From Kaistella gelatinilytica (GTDB taxonomy: Bacteria > Bacteroidota > Bacteroidia > Flavobacteriales > Weeksellaceae): a stretch of 64,000 nucleotides of DNA. The position numbers and the translations under genes were made by a program. Positions 17,980-27,270 of this stretch are shown one piece after another. The stretch spans positions 682,001 through 746,000 of the forward strand of contig NZ_JADPVI010000001.1 of assembly GCF_015679325.1 (NCBI RefSeq). Reading direction: 5' to 3'. The notes beneath the pieces were generated by a model. The model was not told the DNA's origin. It was given only the letters and a program-made list of their open reading frames with translations, and did not search any database. Within the stretch, counting starts at the first letter, position 1, and each line of letters opens with the position of its first letter.

Positions 17980-19112
17980 AAGACTTTGATATATTAATAA
18001 TAGGCGCAGGAATTTCCGGTGCTGTTCTGGCGGAAAGATATGCCTCCATTGGAAAAAGCGTGTTGATGATCGAAAAAAGAGATCACATCGCCGGAAACTG
18101 TTTTGATTACTACGACGAGAACGGAATTCTAACTTCAAAATACGGTGCCCATCTTTTTCATACCAATGATGAAGGCGTTTGGAAGTACGTTAATCAATTT
18201 TCCGACTGGTATTCCTGGCAGCATAAAGTGATCGCGAGAGTGGATGATAAAACCGTTCCGATTCCGGTAAATATCACGACGGTGAATACCTTGTTTAACG
18301 AAAACATTAAGAATGAAAACGAAATGCAGCGTTGGCTTCAAAAAAACAGGATTGCATTTGATCAGCCTAAAAACGGAGAAGAAGCCGTTCTCAATAGAGT
18401 AGGAGAAGTGCTGTATGACAAAATGTTTAAACATTACACCAAAAAACAGTGGGACAAATATCCTGTTGAACTGCACGCTTCTGTGCTGGAAAGAATTCCG
18501 GTGCGAGACAATTACGATGACCGTTATTTTTCAGATGTTCATCAAGCCTTACCGAAAGGTGGTTACACCAAACTATTTAAAAATATTTTGAATAATCCGA
18601 ATATTCAGATCTTGTTAAATACAGATTATTTTGAAGTTCAGGATCAATTATCAGGGTATGATAAACTTTTTTACACGGGACCGATCGATCGTTTTTTTGC
18701 ATTTAGTGAAAAATTAAAAGAGAAATTAGAATACCGATCCATCAATTTTGTGCGCGAAGATCTGGATCAGGAGTATTTCCAGGAGAATTCTGTGGTTAAT
18801 TACCCGGGACAGGATGTTGAGTTCACCCGAATTGTAGAATACAAACATTTCGGAAATCAGAAGTCTGCTAAAACCAGCATTGTCAAAGAATTTACGGTAG
18901 ATGAAGGCGAACCTTATTATCCGGTTCCCAATCAAAAAAACCAGGAAATCTATGCGAAGTACAAAGCAGAAGCTGATCAGCTGATCGATGTTTATTTTGT
19001 TGGAAGACTGGCAAACTACAAATATTTCAATATGGATCAGGCTTTTCGTAACGCTCTGGATTTATTTGAACAGTTAGAATTCAAAAAAACGGAAAAACTT
19101 CAAAATGCATAA
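17976..19112 (+). CDS. glf: UDP-galactopyranose mutase
   Basis: This 378-residue flavoenzyme interconverts UDP-galactopyranose and UDP-galactofuranose. The FAD-binding start reads FDILIIGAGISGAVLAERY, followed by the family signature GNCFDYYDENGILTSKYGAHLFHT. FDQPKNGEEAVLNRVGEVLYDKMF and YYPVPNQKNQEIYAKY are also characteristic. Length is normal. It overlaps its neighbours on both sides (4 and 8 bases), so translation is likely coupled across the operon. Its presence says that the cluster product contains galactofuranose, a sugar of cell-surface polymers. Confidence 0.95.
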   Translation: MKDFDILIIGAGISGAVLAERYASIGKSVLMIEKRDHIAGNCFDYYDENGILTSKYGAHLFHTNDEGVWKYVNQFSDWYSWQHKVIARVDDKTVPIPVNITTVNTLFNENIKNENEMQRWLQKNRIAFDQPKNGEEAVLNRVGEVLYDKMFKHYTKKQWDKYPVELHASVLERIPVRDNYDDRYFSDVHQALPKGGYTKLFKNILNNPNIQILLNTDYFEVQDQLSGYDKLFYTGPIDRFFAFSEKLKEKLEYRSINFVREDLDQEYFQENSVVNYPGQDVEFTRIVEYKHFGNQKSAKTSIVKEFTVDEGEPYYPVPNQKNQEIYAKYKAEADQLIDVYFVGRLANYKYFNMDQAFRNALDLFEQLEFKKTEKLQNA

Positions 19113-20235
19113 TCCGTTTAAAACCTATTTTATGGGTGGTTTCGAATGTGCTGATCACCTCAACCGATCAGGTGAACGCGTAAATATGCTGCGAATCACC
19201 GAGCATGACATTCGAACCGAGGAAGATTATCGGTTGCTTCTCGATATGGGGATTTCAACCGTACGCGAAGGAATTTCATGGAATTCGGTCGAAAAGAAAC
19301 CTTATGAATTTGATTTTTCTGAAGTTTTAAATCGAATTCAGATCGCCGAGAAACTGGGAATTCAACAGATTTGGGATTTGATCCATTTTGGATATCCTGA
19401 TGATCTTTTTCCGACGCATCCAAAATTTTGTGACCGTTTTGTAGCGCTCTGTACTGCCTTTGTCAAATTTTATAAAAATAATTCTTCACAACCCTTATTG
19501 ATCGTTCCGGCAAATGAGATCAGTTTTCTGGCCTGGTTTTCCGGGGATGCGCGCGGAACGGTTCCTTATTTAGAACACAGTGGTTGGGATATGAAATACC
19601 ATCTGTGTAAGGCCGCTATTCTTGGAATAAAGGCAATCAAACGAGAAGATCCTGCGGCGACCGTAATTTTGGTAGAACCTCTGGTAAAAGTTCATCAGAA
19701 CGAATCTCAAACGTACGCGGATTTTTTGAAGGTTAATGATTATCAGTTTGAAGCGGTGGACATGATCAGCGGAAGGATTTGTCCCGAACTGGGTGGAGAT
19801 GAGACTTTACTGGATGTTTTTGGCTTAAATTATTACTGGAATTGTCAATGGGTTGAAGGTGGTGAAACGGTTTATTGGCCCGATCCTTTGCAGAAAAGAG
19901 TTCCTTTAAAGAATTTAATCACCGACGTTTATCAGCGATATGGAAAACCGATCTTCTTATCGGAAACCGGGCATTTTGGCGAGGGCAGGATCGACTGGCT
20001 GGAAGAGATTTCCGGGCAGTGTCTGTCGGCCAAGAAAGACGGTGTAGAATTTTTTGGCATATGCATTTATCCGGTGACAGACCGTCCTGATTGGGATGAT
20101 CTTTCTCGCTACAGCCAGTGTGGGATTTTTGATCTGGATTTATCGAACAACAGAATTCCGCATCTTGAATATATCAATTCGATCAAAGAGCAACAATTAA
20201 AAGTGTTGAATGCTTTCGCAAAAGAGAAAGCCTAA
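19105..20235 (+). CDS. GH1-like (clan GH-A) glycosidase homologue
   Basis: This 376-residue protein resembles family 1 glycosidases in the order of its TIM-barrel motifs. Both expected catalytic glutamates appear to be present: Glu138 in PANEISF (acid/base after Asn) and Glu287 in FLSETGHFG (nucleophile). STVREGISWNSVEKKP and IWDLIHFGYPDD are further GH-A-like segments. There is no signal peptide, so it would act inside the cell. It is shorter than typical GH1 beta-glucosidases (about 450). Because it overlaps glf and sits in a biosynthetic operon, a role in transglycosylation or trimming of the glycan is possible. A catabolic role seems less likely from context. Confidence 0.7.
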   Translation: MHNPFKTYFMGGFECADHLNRSGERVNMLRITEHDIRTEEDYRLLLDMGISTVREGISWNSVEKKPYEFDFSEVLNRIQIAEKLGIQQIWDLIHFGYPDDLFPTHPKFCDRFVALCTAFVKFYKNNSSQPLLIVPANEISFLAWFSGDARGTVPYLEHSGWDMKYHLCKAAILGIKAIKREDPAATVILVEPLVKVHQNESQTYADFLKVNDYQFEAVDMISGRICPELGGDETLLDVFGLNYYWNCQWVEGGETVYWPDPLQKRVPLKNLITDVYQRYGKPIFLSETGHFGEGRIDWLEEISGQCLSAKKDGVEFFGICIYPVTDRPDWDDLSRYSQCGIFDLDLSNNRIPHLEYINSIKEQQLKVLNAFAKEKA

Positions 20236-20253
20236 AAAACAAAACAAATAAAA

Positions 20254-20739
20254 ATGGAAAATTCAAAACAGATTATTGGCATCACTTTTAGCGCTTTTGA
20301 TCTCTTACATGCGGGTCATATTCGAATGCTCGCAGAAGCAAAAAACCAGTGCGATTATTTGATCGTTGGTTTGCAAACCGATCCTACGATCGACCGACCC
20401 GAAAAAAACAAACCTGCCCAAACCGTTGTAGAACGATATATTCAGTTGAAGGGCTGTAAATATGTAGACGAAATAATTCCTTACACTACCGAAAAAGATC
20501 TTGAAGATATTTTGAAACTCTATCAGATCGATGTGAGGATCGTGGGTGACGAATATAAAGATAAAAATTTTACGGGCCGGGAATATTGTGAGAACAGCAA
20601 TATCACTTTATATTTCAACGAACGACGCCATCGGTTTTCAAGTACTTTTCTAAGAAAAGAATTGTTTGAAACGGAAAGCTTAAAAATAAATAAAGGTCAG
20701 CTCACCATTAATGAGGATAAAAAAGCAGCAAGAAACTAA
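20254..20739 (+). CDS. Cytidylyltransferase-like nucleotidyltransferase (TagD/RfaE type)
   Basis: This 161-residue protein has the HxGH motif FDLLHAGHIRML of the cytidylyltransferase superfamily, and the C-terminal basic segment RRHRFSSTFLRKELF sits where the RTxGISTT-type motif is found in TagD. Such enzymes activate glycerol phosphate, ethanolamine phosphate or sugar phosphates with CTP or ATP. It closes the operon of 16903-20739, 18 bases after the GH1-like gene. It may supply an activated alcohol phosphate to decorate the glycan. The substrate is not deducible; the relaxed C-terminal motif suggests it is not a standard TagD. No terminator with a T-run is seen after it, only a small hairpin at 20748-20762. 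Confidence 0.8.
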   Translation: MENSKQIIGITFSAFDLLHAGHIRMLAEAKNQCDYLIVGLQTDPTIDRPEKNKPAQTVVERYIQLKGCKYVDEIIPYTTEKDLEDILKLYQIDVRIVGDEYKDKNFTGREYCENSNITLYFNERRHRFSSTFLRKELFETESLKINKGQLTINEDKKAARN

Positions 20740-20820
20740 AACAAAACAAGTGCTTTTGCACTCGGCAGGGATTAGATAATAATTGAGATCGCTTTCAGAA
20801 TGTAATATTTTGAAGGCTTT

Positions 20821-20852
20821 TTTGTTTAAATTGTTCTATCCAAATATTTTTG
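20821..20852 (+). promoter_or_regulatory. Promoter of the M13 peptidase gene
   Basis: TTTG (20821-20824) is followed by 20 bases and then TATTTTTG (20845-20852), an exact match to TAnnTTTG. The start codon at 20932 would leave a leader of about 75 bases. Confidence 0.5.
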
Positions 20853-20931
20853 CCGGTAACATAAACATTTGAAACTTAAATTGCATAATTTTGAACAGCT
20901 GAATAAATTTCTTACCGATATCATTTACATT

Positions 20932-22941
20932 ATGAAAAACATCCTTATTTTTTTTCTTGCACTATTTACGTTTTCCACGAGCATTGCTCAGGAAAAGAAA
21001 GCCACGGAGATCAGTGGTTTAGACACGACCATCAAACCTGGCGATAACTTTTTTATGTACGTCAATAAGAAGTGGTACGACGCGACGCCTATTCCTGCAA
21101 CGCAAGCCGGAGTTGGCGCCTATATGTTTATGAATTATCCGCAGAGGATGCGCTTACAGGGAATTTTGGAAAGTGTTTCAAAAGGTCAGTTTCCTGCAGG
21201 AAGCATTGAACAGAAAGTAGGCGATTTCTATGCCTCCGGAATGGATACGATTACTATTGAAAAACGGGGTTACGAACCGATCAAGCCAACGCTTGCGAAA
21301 ATTGATGCCATTCGGGATATTCCGTCTTTAATGACTTTTGTCGCAAATGAAATTAAAGTGGGAAATGGTTCCATCATGTCGTTCGGAGTTGGACCCGATG
21401 ATAAAAACAGCAGTATGAACATTGCGCACAGTTACCAAACTGGAATTGGATTGCCGGATCGGGATTACTACTTTAAATCAGATGCACCAACTGTTGCCAT
21501 ACAGAATGCCTATAAAACCTACCTTTCTACCTTGTTTCAATTGACGGGCACCGACGCAGCAACTTCTAAAAAGAATGCAGAGATCATTTATGACATTGAC
21601 AGGCAAATTGCCACTTCCCATAAAACCAGAGTTGAACGCCGGGATGTTCATGCAAACTACAACATGATGGCGATCGCAGATCTGGAGAAAAAACAGCCCA
21701 ATATTGGCTGGAAAGTTTTTCTAAAAAACATCGGTGCTCAAACTGATTCCATTGATATTGCTCAACCTGCCTATTACGAAAAACTAAATGGTCTTTTAAA
21801 GTCTGTTCCAATTCAAAACTGGAAACTGTATCTCAAAGCAAGTACGATTTCAAGCTATTCCGGTGATTTAAGCAAAGCTTTTGTGAATGCTGACTTTAAT
21901 TTTAATAAAGTGCTTTCGGGTCAGGCCGTACAAAAAACGCGCGGCGAGATCATGGCAAGTGCGGTTGATAATCATTTGGGTGAGGCTTTGGGACAATTGT
22001 ATGTGAAGAAATATTTTCCGGAAGCTGCGAAGAAACGGATGGCGGTTTTGGTCGATAATGTGCAAAAAGCTTATGCTGCACGGATCGATAAACTGGACTG
22101 GATGAGTTTAATTACCAAACAAAAAGCGAAAGAAAAGCTGGCTGCCATCACAAAGAAAATTGGATATCCTGACCAATGGAAAGATTACAGCAAAGTCAAT
22201 ATCTTAATAGATACTTACTTTGAGAATTTAATGTCTGCCTCGGCTGCTGATTATCAAATTGAAATTGCAAAACTGGGCAAACCAGTAGATAAATCGGAAT
22301 GGTTTACCACACCATCCACGGTTACGGCATATAATAATCCCTCCGCAAATGAGATCGTTTTTCCCGCCGGTATTTTACAGTCCCCTTATTTTGATAATGA
22401 CGCCGACGATGCCTTGAACTATGGCGGTATTGGAATGGTCATCGGTCACGAACTCACGCACACTTTTGATGATCAAGGTGCACAATACGACAAAGAAGGC
22501 AATGTGAAAAACTGGTGGACCAAAGAAGATTATGCACAGTTTAAATCAAGAATTCAACAGGTTATTGATCTGTACAGCACCTTTACGGTTTTAGACAATA
22601 TACCCATCAATGGCGCCATGACTGTTGGAGAAAATACGGCCGATATTGCCGGAATCGCGGTGGCTTACGACGCTTTTAAAATGACTAAAGAAGGGCAGGG
22701 TTCCACCAAAATTGATGGTTTGACGCCGGATCAAAGATTCTTCATGTCGGTCGCTAAGATCTGGAAGGTGAAGATGAAGGATGAATTCCTCCGTTTATGG
22801 ATCAACAATAACCCGCATTCGCCACCACTTTGGCGTGTTAATGGTCCGTTGATGAACACGACTCCTTTTTATGAGGCATTTGATGTCAAAGAAAGCAATA
22901 AAATGTTCTTGCCGAAAAAAGACCGCATCACAATTTGGTAA
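20932..22941 (+). CDS. Secreted M13 family metallopeptidase (neprilysin/PepO-like)
   Basis: From the ATG at 20932 the protein has 669 residues and a signal peptide (MKNILIFFLALFTFSTSIAQ). The zinc site is GHELTHTFDDQG (HExxH) with the downstream ENTADIAG glutamate. PSANEIVFPAGILQ and the terminal DRITIW are typical M13 landmarks. M13 enzymes cleave oligopeptides in the periplasm or at the surface. A TTG at 20869 is in frame but would put 21 residues before the signal peptide, so the later ATG is preferred. It is transcribed alone from a promoter at 20821-20852 and ends before a strong terminator at 23055-23087. The next gene is convergent. Confidence 0.93.
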   Translation: MKNILIFFLALFTFSTSIAQEKKATEISGLDTTIKPGDNFFMYVNKKWYDATPIPATQAGVGAYMFMNYPQRMRLQGILESVSKGQFPAGSIEQKVGDFYASGMDTITIEKRGYEPIKPTLAKIDAIRDIPSLMTFVANEIKVGNGSIMSFGVGPDDKNSSMNIAHSYQTGIGLPDRDYYFKSDAPTVAIQNAYKTYLSTLFQLTGTDAATSKKNAEIIYDIDRQIATSHKTRVERRDVHANYNMMAIADLEKKQPNIGWKVFLKNIGAQTDSIDIAQPAYYEKLNGLLKSVPIQNWKLYLKASTISSYSGDLSKAFVNADFNFNKVLSGQAVQKTRGEIMASAVDNHLGEALGQLYVKKYFPEAAKKRMAVLVDNVQKAYAARIDKLDWMSLITKQKAKEKLAAITKKIGYPDQWKDYSKVNILIDTYFENLMSASAADYQIEIAKLGKPVDKSEWFTTPSTVTAYNNPSANEIVFPAGILQSPYFDNDADDALNYGGIGMVIGHELTHTFDDQGAQYDKEGNVKNWWTKEDYAQFKSRIQQVIDLYSTFTVLDNIPINGAMTVGENTADIAGIAVAYDAFKMTKEGQGSTKIDGLTPDQRFFMSVAKIWKVKMKDEFLRLWINNNPHSPPLWRVNGPLMNTTPFYEAFDVKESNKMFLPKKDRITIW

Positions 22942-23054
22942 ATACGCTATTGATAACTTGTTCTCAACACGACATCCGTAAGTTTATATAATGTCCGTGA
23001 AATACACTAAAGATGATTTACTGGAACCGATAATAGAGTAAATCGTCTGGAAAC

Positions 23055-23087
23055 AAAAAGGAAGCTTCGTTAGGAGCTTCCTTTTTT
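23055..23087 (+). terminator. Rho-independent terminator after M13 peptidase
   Basis: AAAAAGGAAGCT, an 8-base loop, then AGCTTCCTTTTTT form a 12-bp stem ending in a T-run. An A-run on the other side could make it work for the convergent S15 gene too. Confidence 0.8.
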
Positions 23088-23224
23088 AATAAATAATTTC
23101 GCTAGTTTAATTTATCGGTGATTAGTCTTTATTATCACAATTTCAGTAATTGATTTCCAGTTTTGGAACAAAGAATTTCCAGACTTTCTCTTTGGTTTTA
23201 AATCTCAGAAATTAAAATAATGAA

Positions 23225-25084
23225 TTAATTTTCTTTTACTGCATTTGCAAAAGCTTCCGCACCGCCCACTATAGGCAAAGTCAACATTGTTCCTTCCAGC
23301 TCAACTGTTAATGCTGTACCCGGTTCCGGATTCAAGGTGAATTCCTTATCGCTGGAAAATATCATTAATCCTATTTGTTGTCCTTTTTTAATGATTTGAT
23401 CATCGGGCATTAAATCAAAAGATACCTCATAGAATTTTCCTGGCAGTAGAGGTTCGCCCTTTCTTATGGAAGCATGGTTTTGCGGATCTGCCCAACCGCG
23501 GGTGATCAGATTGTCTGTTATTTTCGTGGCTCGTCCTTCATTCCAGGGCAATGAAACCAACCAGACCGATAAGTTTGCCGCAGGTTTGCTGCTTGCTAAT
23601 TTAATGGTGATTCTGGGAACTCCCGAAAGATGAACGTCCTGCATAAGTTTTGGACTCACATATAATAAGCGGTGATCCGTATTTTCTGCTTTGGCTAAAC
23701 TTGCACCATCAAATGAATAATTATCGACTAACGTTTCTTTCCCTTGGCTGGAAGATTTAGTGGTCATTAAACCTCCAGTTTTTGGTGCGCCTTTTGTTAA
23801 ATAAAAGGTGACGGGTTTAGCTTCTGGATTTGGAAAATCCTTGTAAGGAGTTGGTTTGCTCACGTCATCATTTTCCCGAACAATAAAGGCTTTATTCTCT
23901 TCTTTTTGAATGCCGTTATCGATCCCAAATAGATAATGAGTGAACCATTTGTTCATCATTTCCAGGGGTGGTTGTCCGCCGTGGCCATTCTGGTGGTAGT
24001 AAATTGCGGTTTCTAAACCCATTTCTTCGGCTTTCTTATAGATGCGGTAACTGTGTTCGGGCATCACATTCCAGTCATTAAAACCGTGAGACATGAGCAT
24101 TGCGGCTTTCATCTTTCCCATTTGATTCAGATAATCACGTCCAGCCCAGAAATCATTGTAATCCCCCGTAATTCTATCCATGCCGTTTTTCATTTCGGTG
24201 TCCCGAATTTTTAAATTGCTGTACGCACGTTTCGATTCGTCACCACTGTGAATAAAATCGTACAGCACATCAATATCTTCTCCCAAATAACCTCCCGGTG
24301 AACGCACTAATCCGTTGGAACGGTAGTAATGATAGTAAGAAGTGTTTGGCGCAACAGGAATGATAACTTCCAAACCTTTTACACCCGTTGTTGCTGCGGC
24401 GAGCGGAATTGTTCCGTTGTAGGAAGTTCCAGTCATTCCCACTTTTCCGGTCGTCCAGTAGGCTTTTACTTTTTCATTTCCGTCTGCAGAAGTATAGCCG
24501 TTTGCTCTTCCGTTCAGCCAGTCGATAACGGCTTTCGGCGCCAAAGACTCATTTTCGCCACCCACAGTAGGGGAACCTTGGGACAAACCGGTACCCGGAG
24601 AACAGGAATGAACCACAATAAAACCACGCGGAACCCAGGTTGCAGTCTGTGAGTTTGAAATAATTGGACGGGTTCCTGTTCGAACAACTTCTGCGTGAAC
24701 ACGAGCTTTTCCAGCCACTCCCAATTCATGATTGACATCCCAGTAACCTCCTTCTATATCAGGTGCAACCCCGGAATAGTACGGACTAGATTCATAAATT
24801 ACAGGCAGTTTTAGTCCTTCCGTTTCGGTTTGGTAAGGTCGGGTCACATCCACATACATGCGGTCTTTTTTACCATCACCGTCTGTATCAAAAGAAGTTT
24901 CTACCCAAAGATCAGTTCTGATCCATTTGTCGGCATCTTTAAATTCCGGAACAATTTGAGCTTGCCCATTTTCAAAAACAGGAACGGCTTTTACAGCGGT
25001 TTGCGCATTTACAGTAGATAATGCAGTGAGCAGGACTAAAAGAAAACTTGACTGGAGGAGTTTTTTCATACTATTTTTTGTCAT
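23225..25084 (-). CDS. Secreted Xaa-Pro dipeptidyl-peptidase (S15/CocE family)
   Basis: This 619-residue protein has a signal peptide (MKKLLQSSFLLVLLTALSTVNAQ) and an alpha/beta-hydrolase domain of the S15/CocE group. Visible landmarks are DTDGDGKKDRMYVDVTRP, the nucleophile GMTGTSYNG, the Asp region MSHGFNDWNV and the His in NGHGGQPP. A C-terminal beta-sandwich follows (YVSPKLMQDVHLSGVPRI onward), as in PepX. It should remove Xaa-Pro dipeptides in the periplasm, or act on similar esters or amides. An ATG at 25069 begins exactly with the signal peptide and may be the true start; 25084 adds five residues. It is convergent with the M13 peptidase gene, and the 390 bases upstream are gene-free. 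Confidence 0.9.
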   Translation of the reverse strand: MTKNSMKKLLQSSFLLVLLTALSTVNAQTAVKAVPVFENGQAQIVPEFKDADKWIRTDLWVETSFDTDGDGKKDRMYVDVTRPYQTETEGLKLPVIYESSPYYSGVAPDIEGGYWDVNHELGVAGKARVHAEVVRTGTRPIISNSQTATWVPRGFIVVHSCSPGTGLSQGSPTVGGENESLAPKAVIDWLNGRANGYTSADGNEKVKAYWTTGKVGMTGTSYNGTIPLAAATTGVKGLEVIIPVAPNTSYYHYYRSNGLVRSPGGYLGEDIDVLYDFIHSGDESKRAYSNLKIRDTEMKNGMDRITGDYNDFWAGRDYLNQMGKMKAAMLMSHGFNDWNVMPEHSYRIYKKAEEMGLETAIYYHQNGHGGQPPLEMMNKWFTHYLFGIDNGIQKEENKAFIVRENDDVSKPTPYKDFPNPEAKPVTFYLTKGAPKTGGLMTTKSSSQGKETLVDNYSFDGASLAKAENTDHRLLYVSPKLMQDVHLSGVPRITIKLASSKPAANLSVWLVSLPWNEGRATKITDNLITRGWADPQNHASIRKGEPLLPGKFYEVSFDLMPDDQIIKKGQQIGLMIFSSDKEFTLNPEPGTALTVELEGTMLTLPIVGGAEAFANAVKEN

Positions 25085-25474
25085 TATAATTTTTAGAATT
25101 TGGGAGTTCTCGCCTTAATGATGCCATTTCCATAGTTTTTAATTGACGTTAAAGATATCATTTCTTGGGAAAAGACCGAAGTATAGCATACAAAATATGA
25201 GGTACAAAATGATCTTTACTTTCAGACTTTAATTTAAAGAAGGAGTTTAAACTTTTTTAATGAAGAAAACATAAAAAGTGATTGGCTTTTACTTGAAATC
25301 TTTTGTTTCAGACAAAAACTACTTATTTTTTATTAAAAGCAAATTAATAGTAGGAATACATGGTTGCTATTTTGCTCATTGAAATTTAAGATTCAATGAT
25401 CACCTTCGTGGTCAAATTATTGTTGCTAATAATACTGGTATCAATTCGATGCTCAATTAAGCAAAAATTAAAAA
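25085..25474. other. Gene-free divergent intergenic region
   Basis: These 390 AT-rich bases separate the divergent S15 peptidase and aldo/keto reductase genes. I see a short imperfect inverted repeat (ATTGAA with TTCAAT, about 25378-25397) and no convincing promoter consensus, open frame or repeat-family copy. Confidence 0.5.
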
Positions 25475-26458
25475 ATGGAATATAGAAAATTAGGAAACAG
25501 CGAACTCCAATTATCAGCAATCACTTTTGGAGCCTGGGCTGCAGGCGGCTGGATGTGGGGAAGTACCGATCGAAACGATGCCATTGAAGCCATCAGATCT
25601 TCTTACGATTTAGGCGTGACTTCCATCGATACAGCGCCGGTTTACGGACAGGGAGTCAGTGAAGAAATCGTCGGAGAGGCGATCAAAGGAATTTCCCGGG
25701 ATCAAGTACAGATCCTAACCAAATTTGGAATGCGTTGGGATCTAACGAAAGGAACTTTGGGCATGCATTCTAAAGACAACGACGGGAATAAAATTGATAT
25801 TTATAAATACGCCGGAAAAGAAAGCGTCATCTATGAATGTGAGCAAAGTTTAAAAAGACTTGGTACCGATTATATTGATCTATACCAGATCCATTGGCCG
25901 GATGTAACCACACCGATTGATGAAACTTTTGAAGTGGTTGCAAGGTTGATCGAACAGGGAAAAGTGAGATTTGCGGGCGTTTGTAATTACACTGCAGACC
26001 AAATGGCAAAAGCTGGCGAAGCCGTGAATATCGTTTCCAATCAAATTCCGTTCAGCATGGTGACCAGAGGAATTGAAGAGGAGACGGTTCCTTACTGTAT
26101 CAAGAATGGCAAATCTATTTTAGCCTACAGTCCCATGGAAAGAGGTTTGTTAACTGGAAAAATTCAGCCCGGACATCAATTTGCGGAAGGCGATCACCGA
26201 GCTGATCTGGTGCACTTTAAACCTGATTTCGTTAAAAAGACCAACGACCTTTTGGCGAAAATAAAACCAATCGCCGACTCGCATGAAGCAAGTTTAAGCC
26301 AGTTGGTTCTACGATGGACCATTGAAAGACGCGGAATTACCATCGCTTTGGCAGGAGCGAGAAATGCCAAACAGGCAAAGCAAAATGCAAAATCCATTGA
26401 CATTCATTTAAGCAGAGAGGAATTGAAAACGATCGACGATTACGTGAATCAGTTTTAA
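25475..26458 (+). CDS. Aldo/keto reductase
   Basis: This 327-residue protein is of the AKR superfamily, in the branch with general stress protein 69 and YajO. The start MEYRKLGNSELQLSAITFGAW, the catalytic Asp in TSIDTAPVYG (with Tyr), Lys in ILTKFG and His in YQIHWPD form the usual D-Y-K-H set. The C-terminal GARNAKQAKQNAKS is the NADPH-binding segment. It reduces aldehydes or ketones in the cytoplasm; the physiological substrate is not known. It is a single gene, and the palindromic repeat array starts about 290 bases after it. Confidence 0.92.
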   Translation: MEYRKLGNSELQLSAITFGAWAAGGWMWGSTDRNDAIEAIRSSYDLGVTSIDTAPVYGQGVSEEIVGEAIKGISRDQVQILTKFGMRWDLTKGTLGMHSKDNDGNKIDIYKYAGKESVIYECEQSLKRLGTDYIDLYQIHWPDVTTPIDETFEVVARLIEQGKVRFAGVCNYTADQMAKAGEAVNIVSNQIPFSMVTRGIEEETVPYCIKNGKSILAYSPMERGLLTGKIQPGHQFAEGDHRADLVHFKPDFVKKTNDLLAKIKPIADSHEASLSQLVLRWTIERRGITIALAGARNAKQAKQNAKSIDIHLSREELKTIDDYVNQF

Positions 26459-26748
26459 TTCTATGTTTTAAATTATTTCCTGTTAAGTTTAAAAAGCCTT
26501 CTAACAAAATAATAGATAGCATTTTAAAGAAAAGCTTCGAAAGTAGCTTTTTCTTTTTCTATTTGAAAGTAATTAAATTTTTCAAAAACCATATAATATT
26601 CAAATCATTAAGTTAGAAATTTTTCACGGAATGATGTAAAATAGACTGGAAAATATTCTTTAAATTTAATCTTAAAATAAGAGGTCTTTTTTGGATGTAT
26701 CTGCGCTTTAACGAATTTTTCTTTTAAATAATGGGTTGCCATCCTCGC

Positions 26749-27213
26749 GGTGGTTGAGCTTGTCGAAACCAAGTATCTGTGCCTTCGACAAGCTCAGGCA
26801 CCCGGAGATATTTGTTTTTTAGCGATATTTACTTTTTATGAGATGGGTTGTCGTCTTCGTATTAGCTGAACTTATCATGGTGGTTGAGCCTGTCGAAACC
26901 ACTTTTGCTGTTCCTTCGACAGGCTCAGGCACCAGAACAAGCTCAGGCACCCGGAGATATTTGTTTTTTAACGATATTGACTTTTTATAAGATGGGTTGT
27001 CCTCCTCGTATTAGCTGAATTTATCATAGTGTTTGAGCCTGTCGAAACCACTTATGTGTGCCTTCGACAGGCTCAGGTACCGGGAGATATTTGTTTTTTA
27101 ACGATATGTACTTTTTATAAGATGGGTTGTCTTCCTCGTATTAGCTGAACTTGTCATGGTGGTTGAGCCTGTCGAAACCACTTTTGCTGTGCCTTCGACA
27201 GGCTCAGGCACCA
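26749..27213. repeat. Palindromic repeat array, left part (4 units, family B)
   Basis: Four inverted repeats centre on GAGC(C/T)TGTCGAA paired with TTCGACA(G/A)GCTC and are bounded by TGGT and ACC. They lie at 26749-26813, 26878-26952, 27028-27082 and 27157-27213. Between them a spacer recurs with small changes (CGGAGATATTTGTTTTTTA, then TAAGATGGGTTGTC and CTCGTATTAGCTGAA), giving a tandem period of roughly 130 bases. Each unit can fold into a long hairpin. The array ends 58 bases before the GIY-YIG gene. Confidence 0.85.
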
Positions 27214-27270
27214 GAACAGAACTAGCTCAGACAACGCGAATTAATTGTTTCAATAAAAACAAACCAGATA

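Noticed and set aside
20748-20762. Hairpin AAGTGC-TTTT-GCACT after the cytidylyltransferase gene as terminator
   Set aside because: The stem is short and no T-run follows, so it does not meet the criteria for a terminator.
22991-23041. 16-codon frame (MSVKYTKDDLLEPIIE) before the M13 terminator
   Set aside because: It is too short and lacks any start signal; chance is likely.
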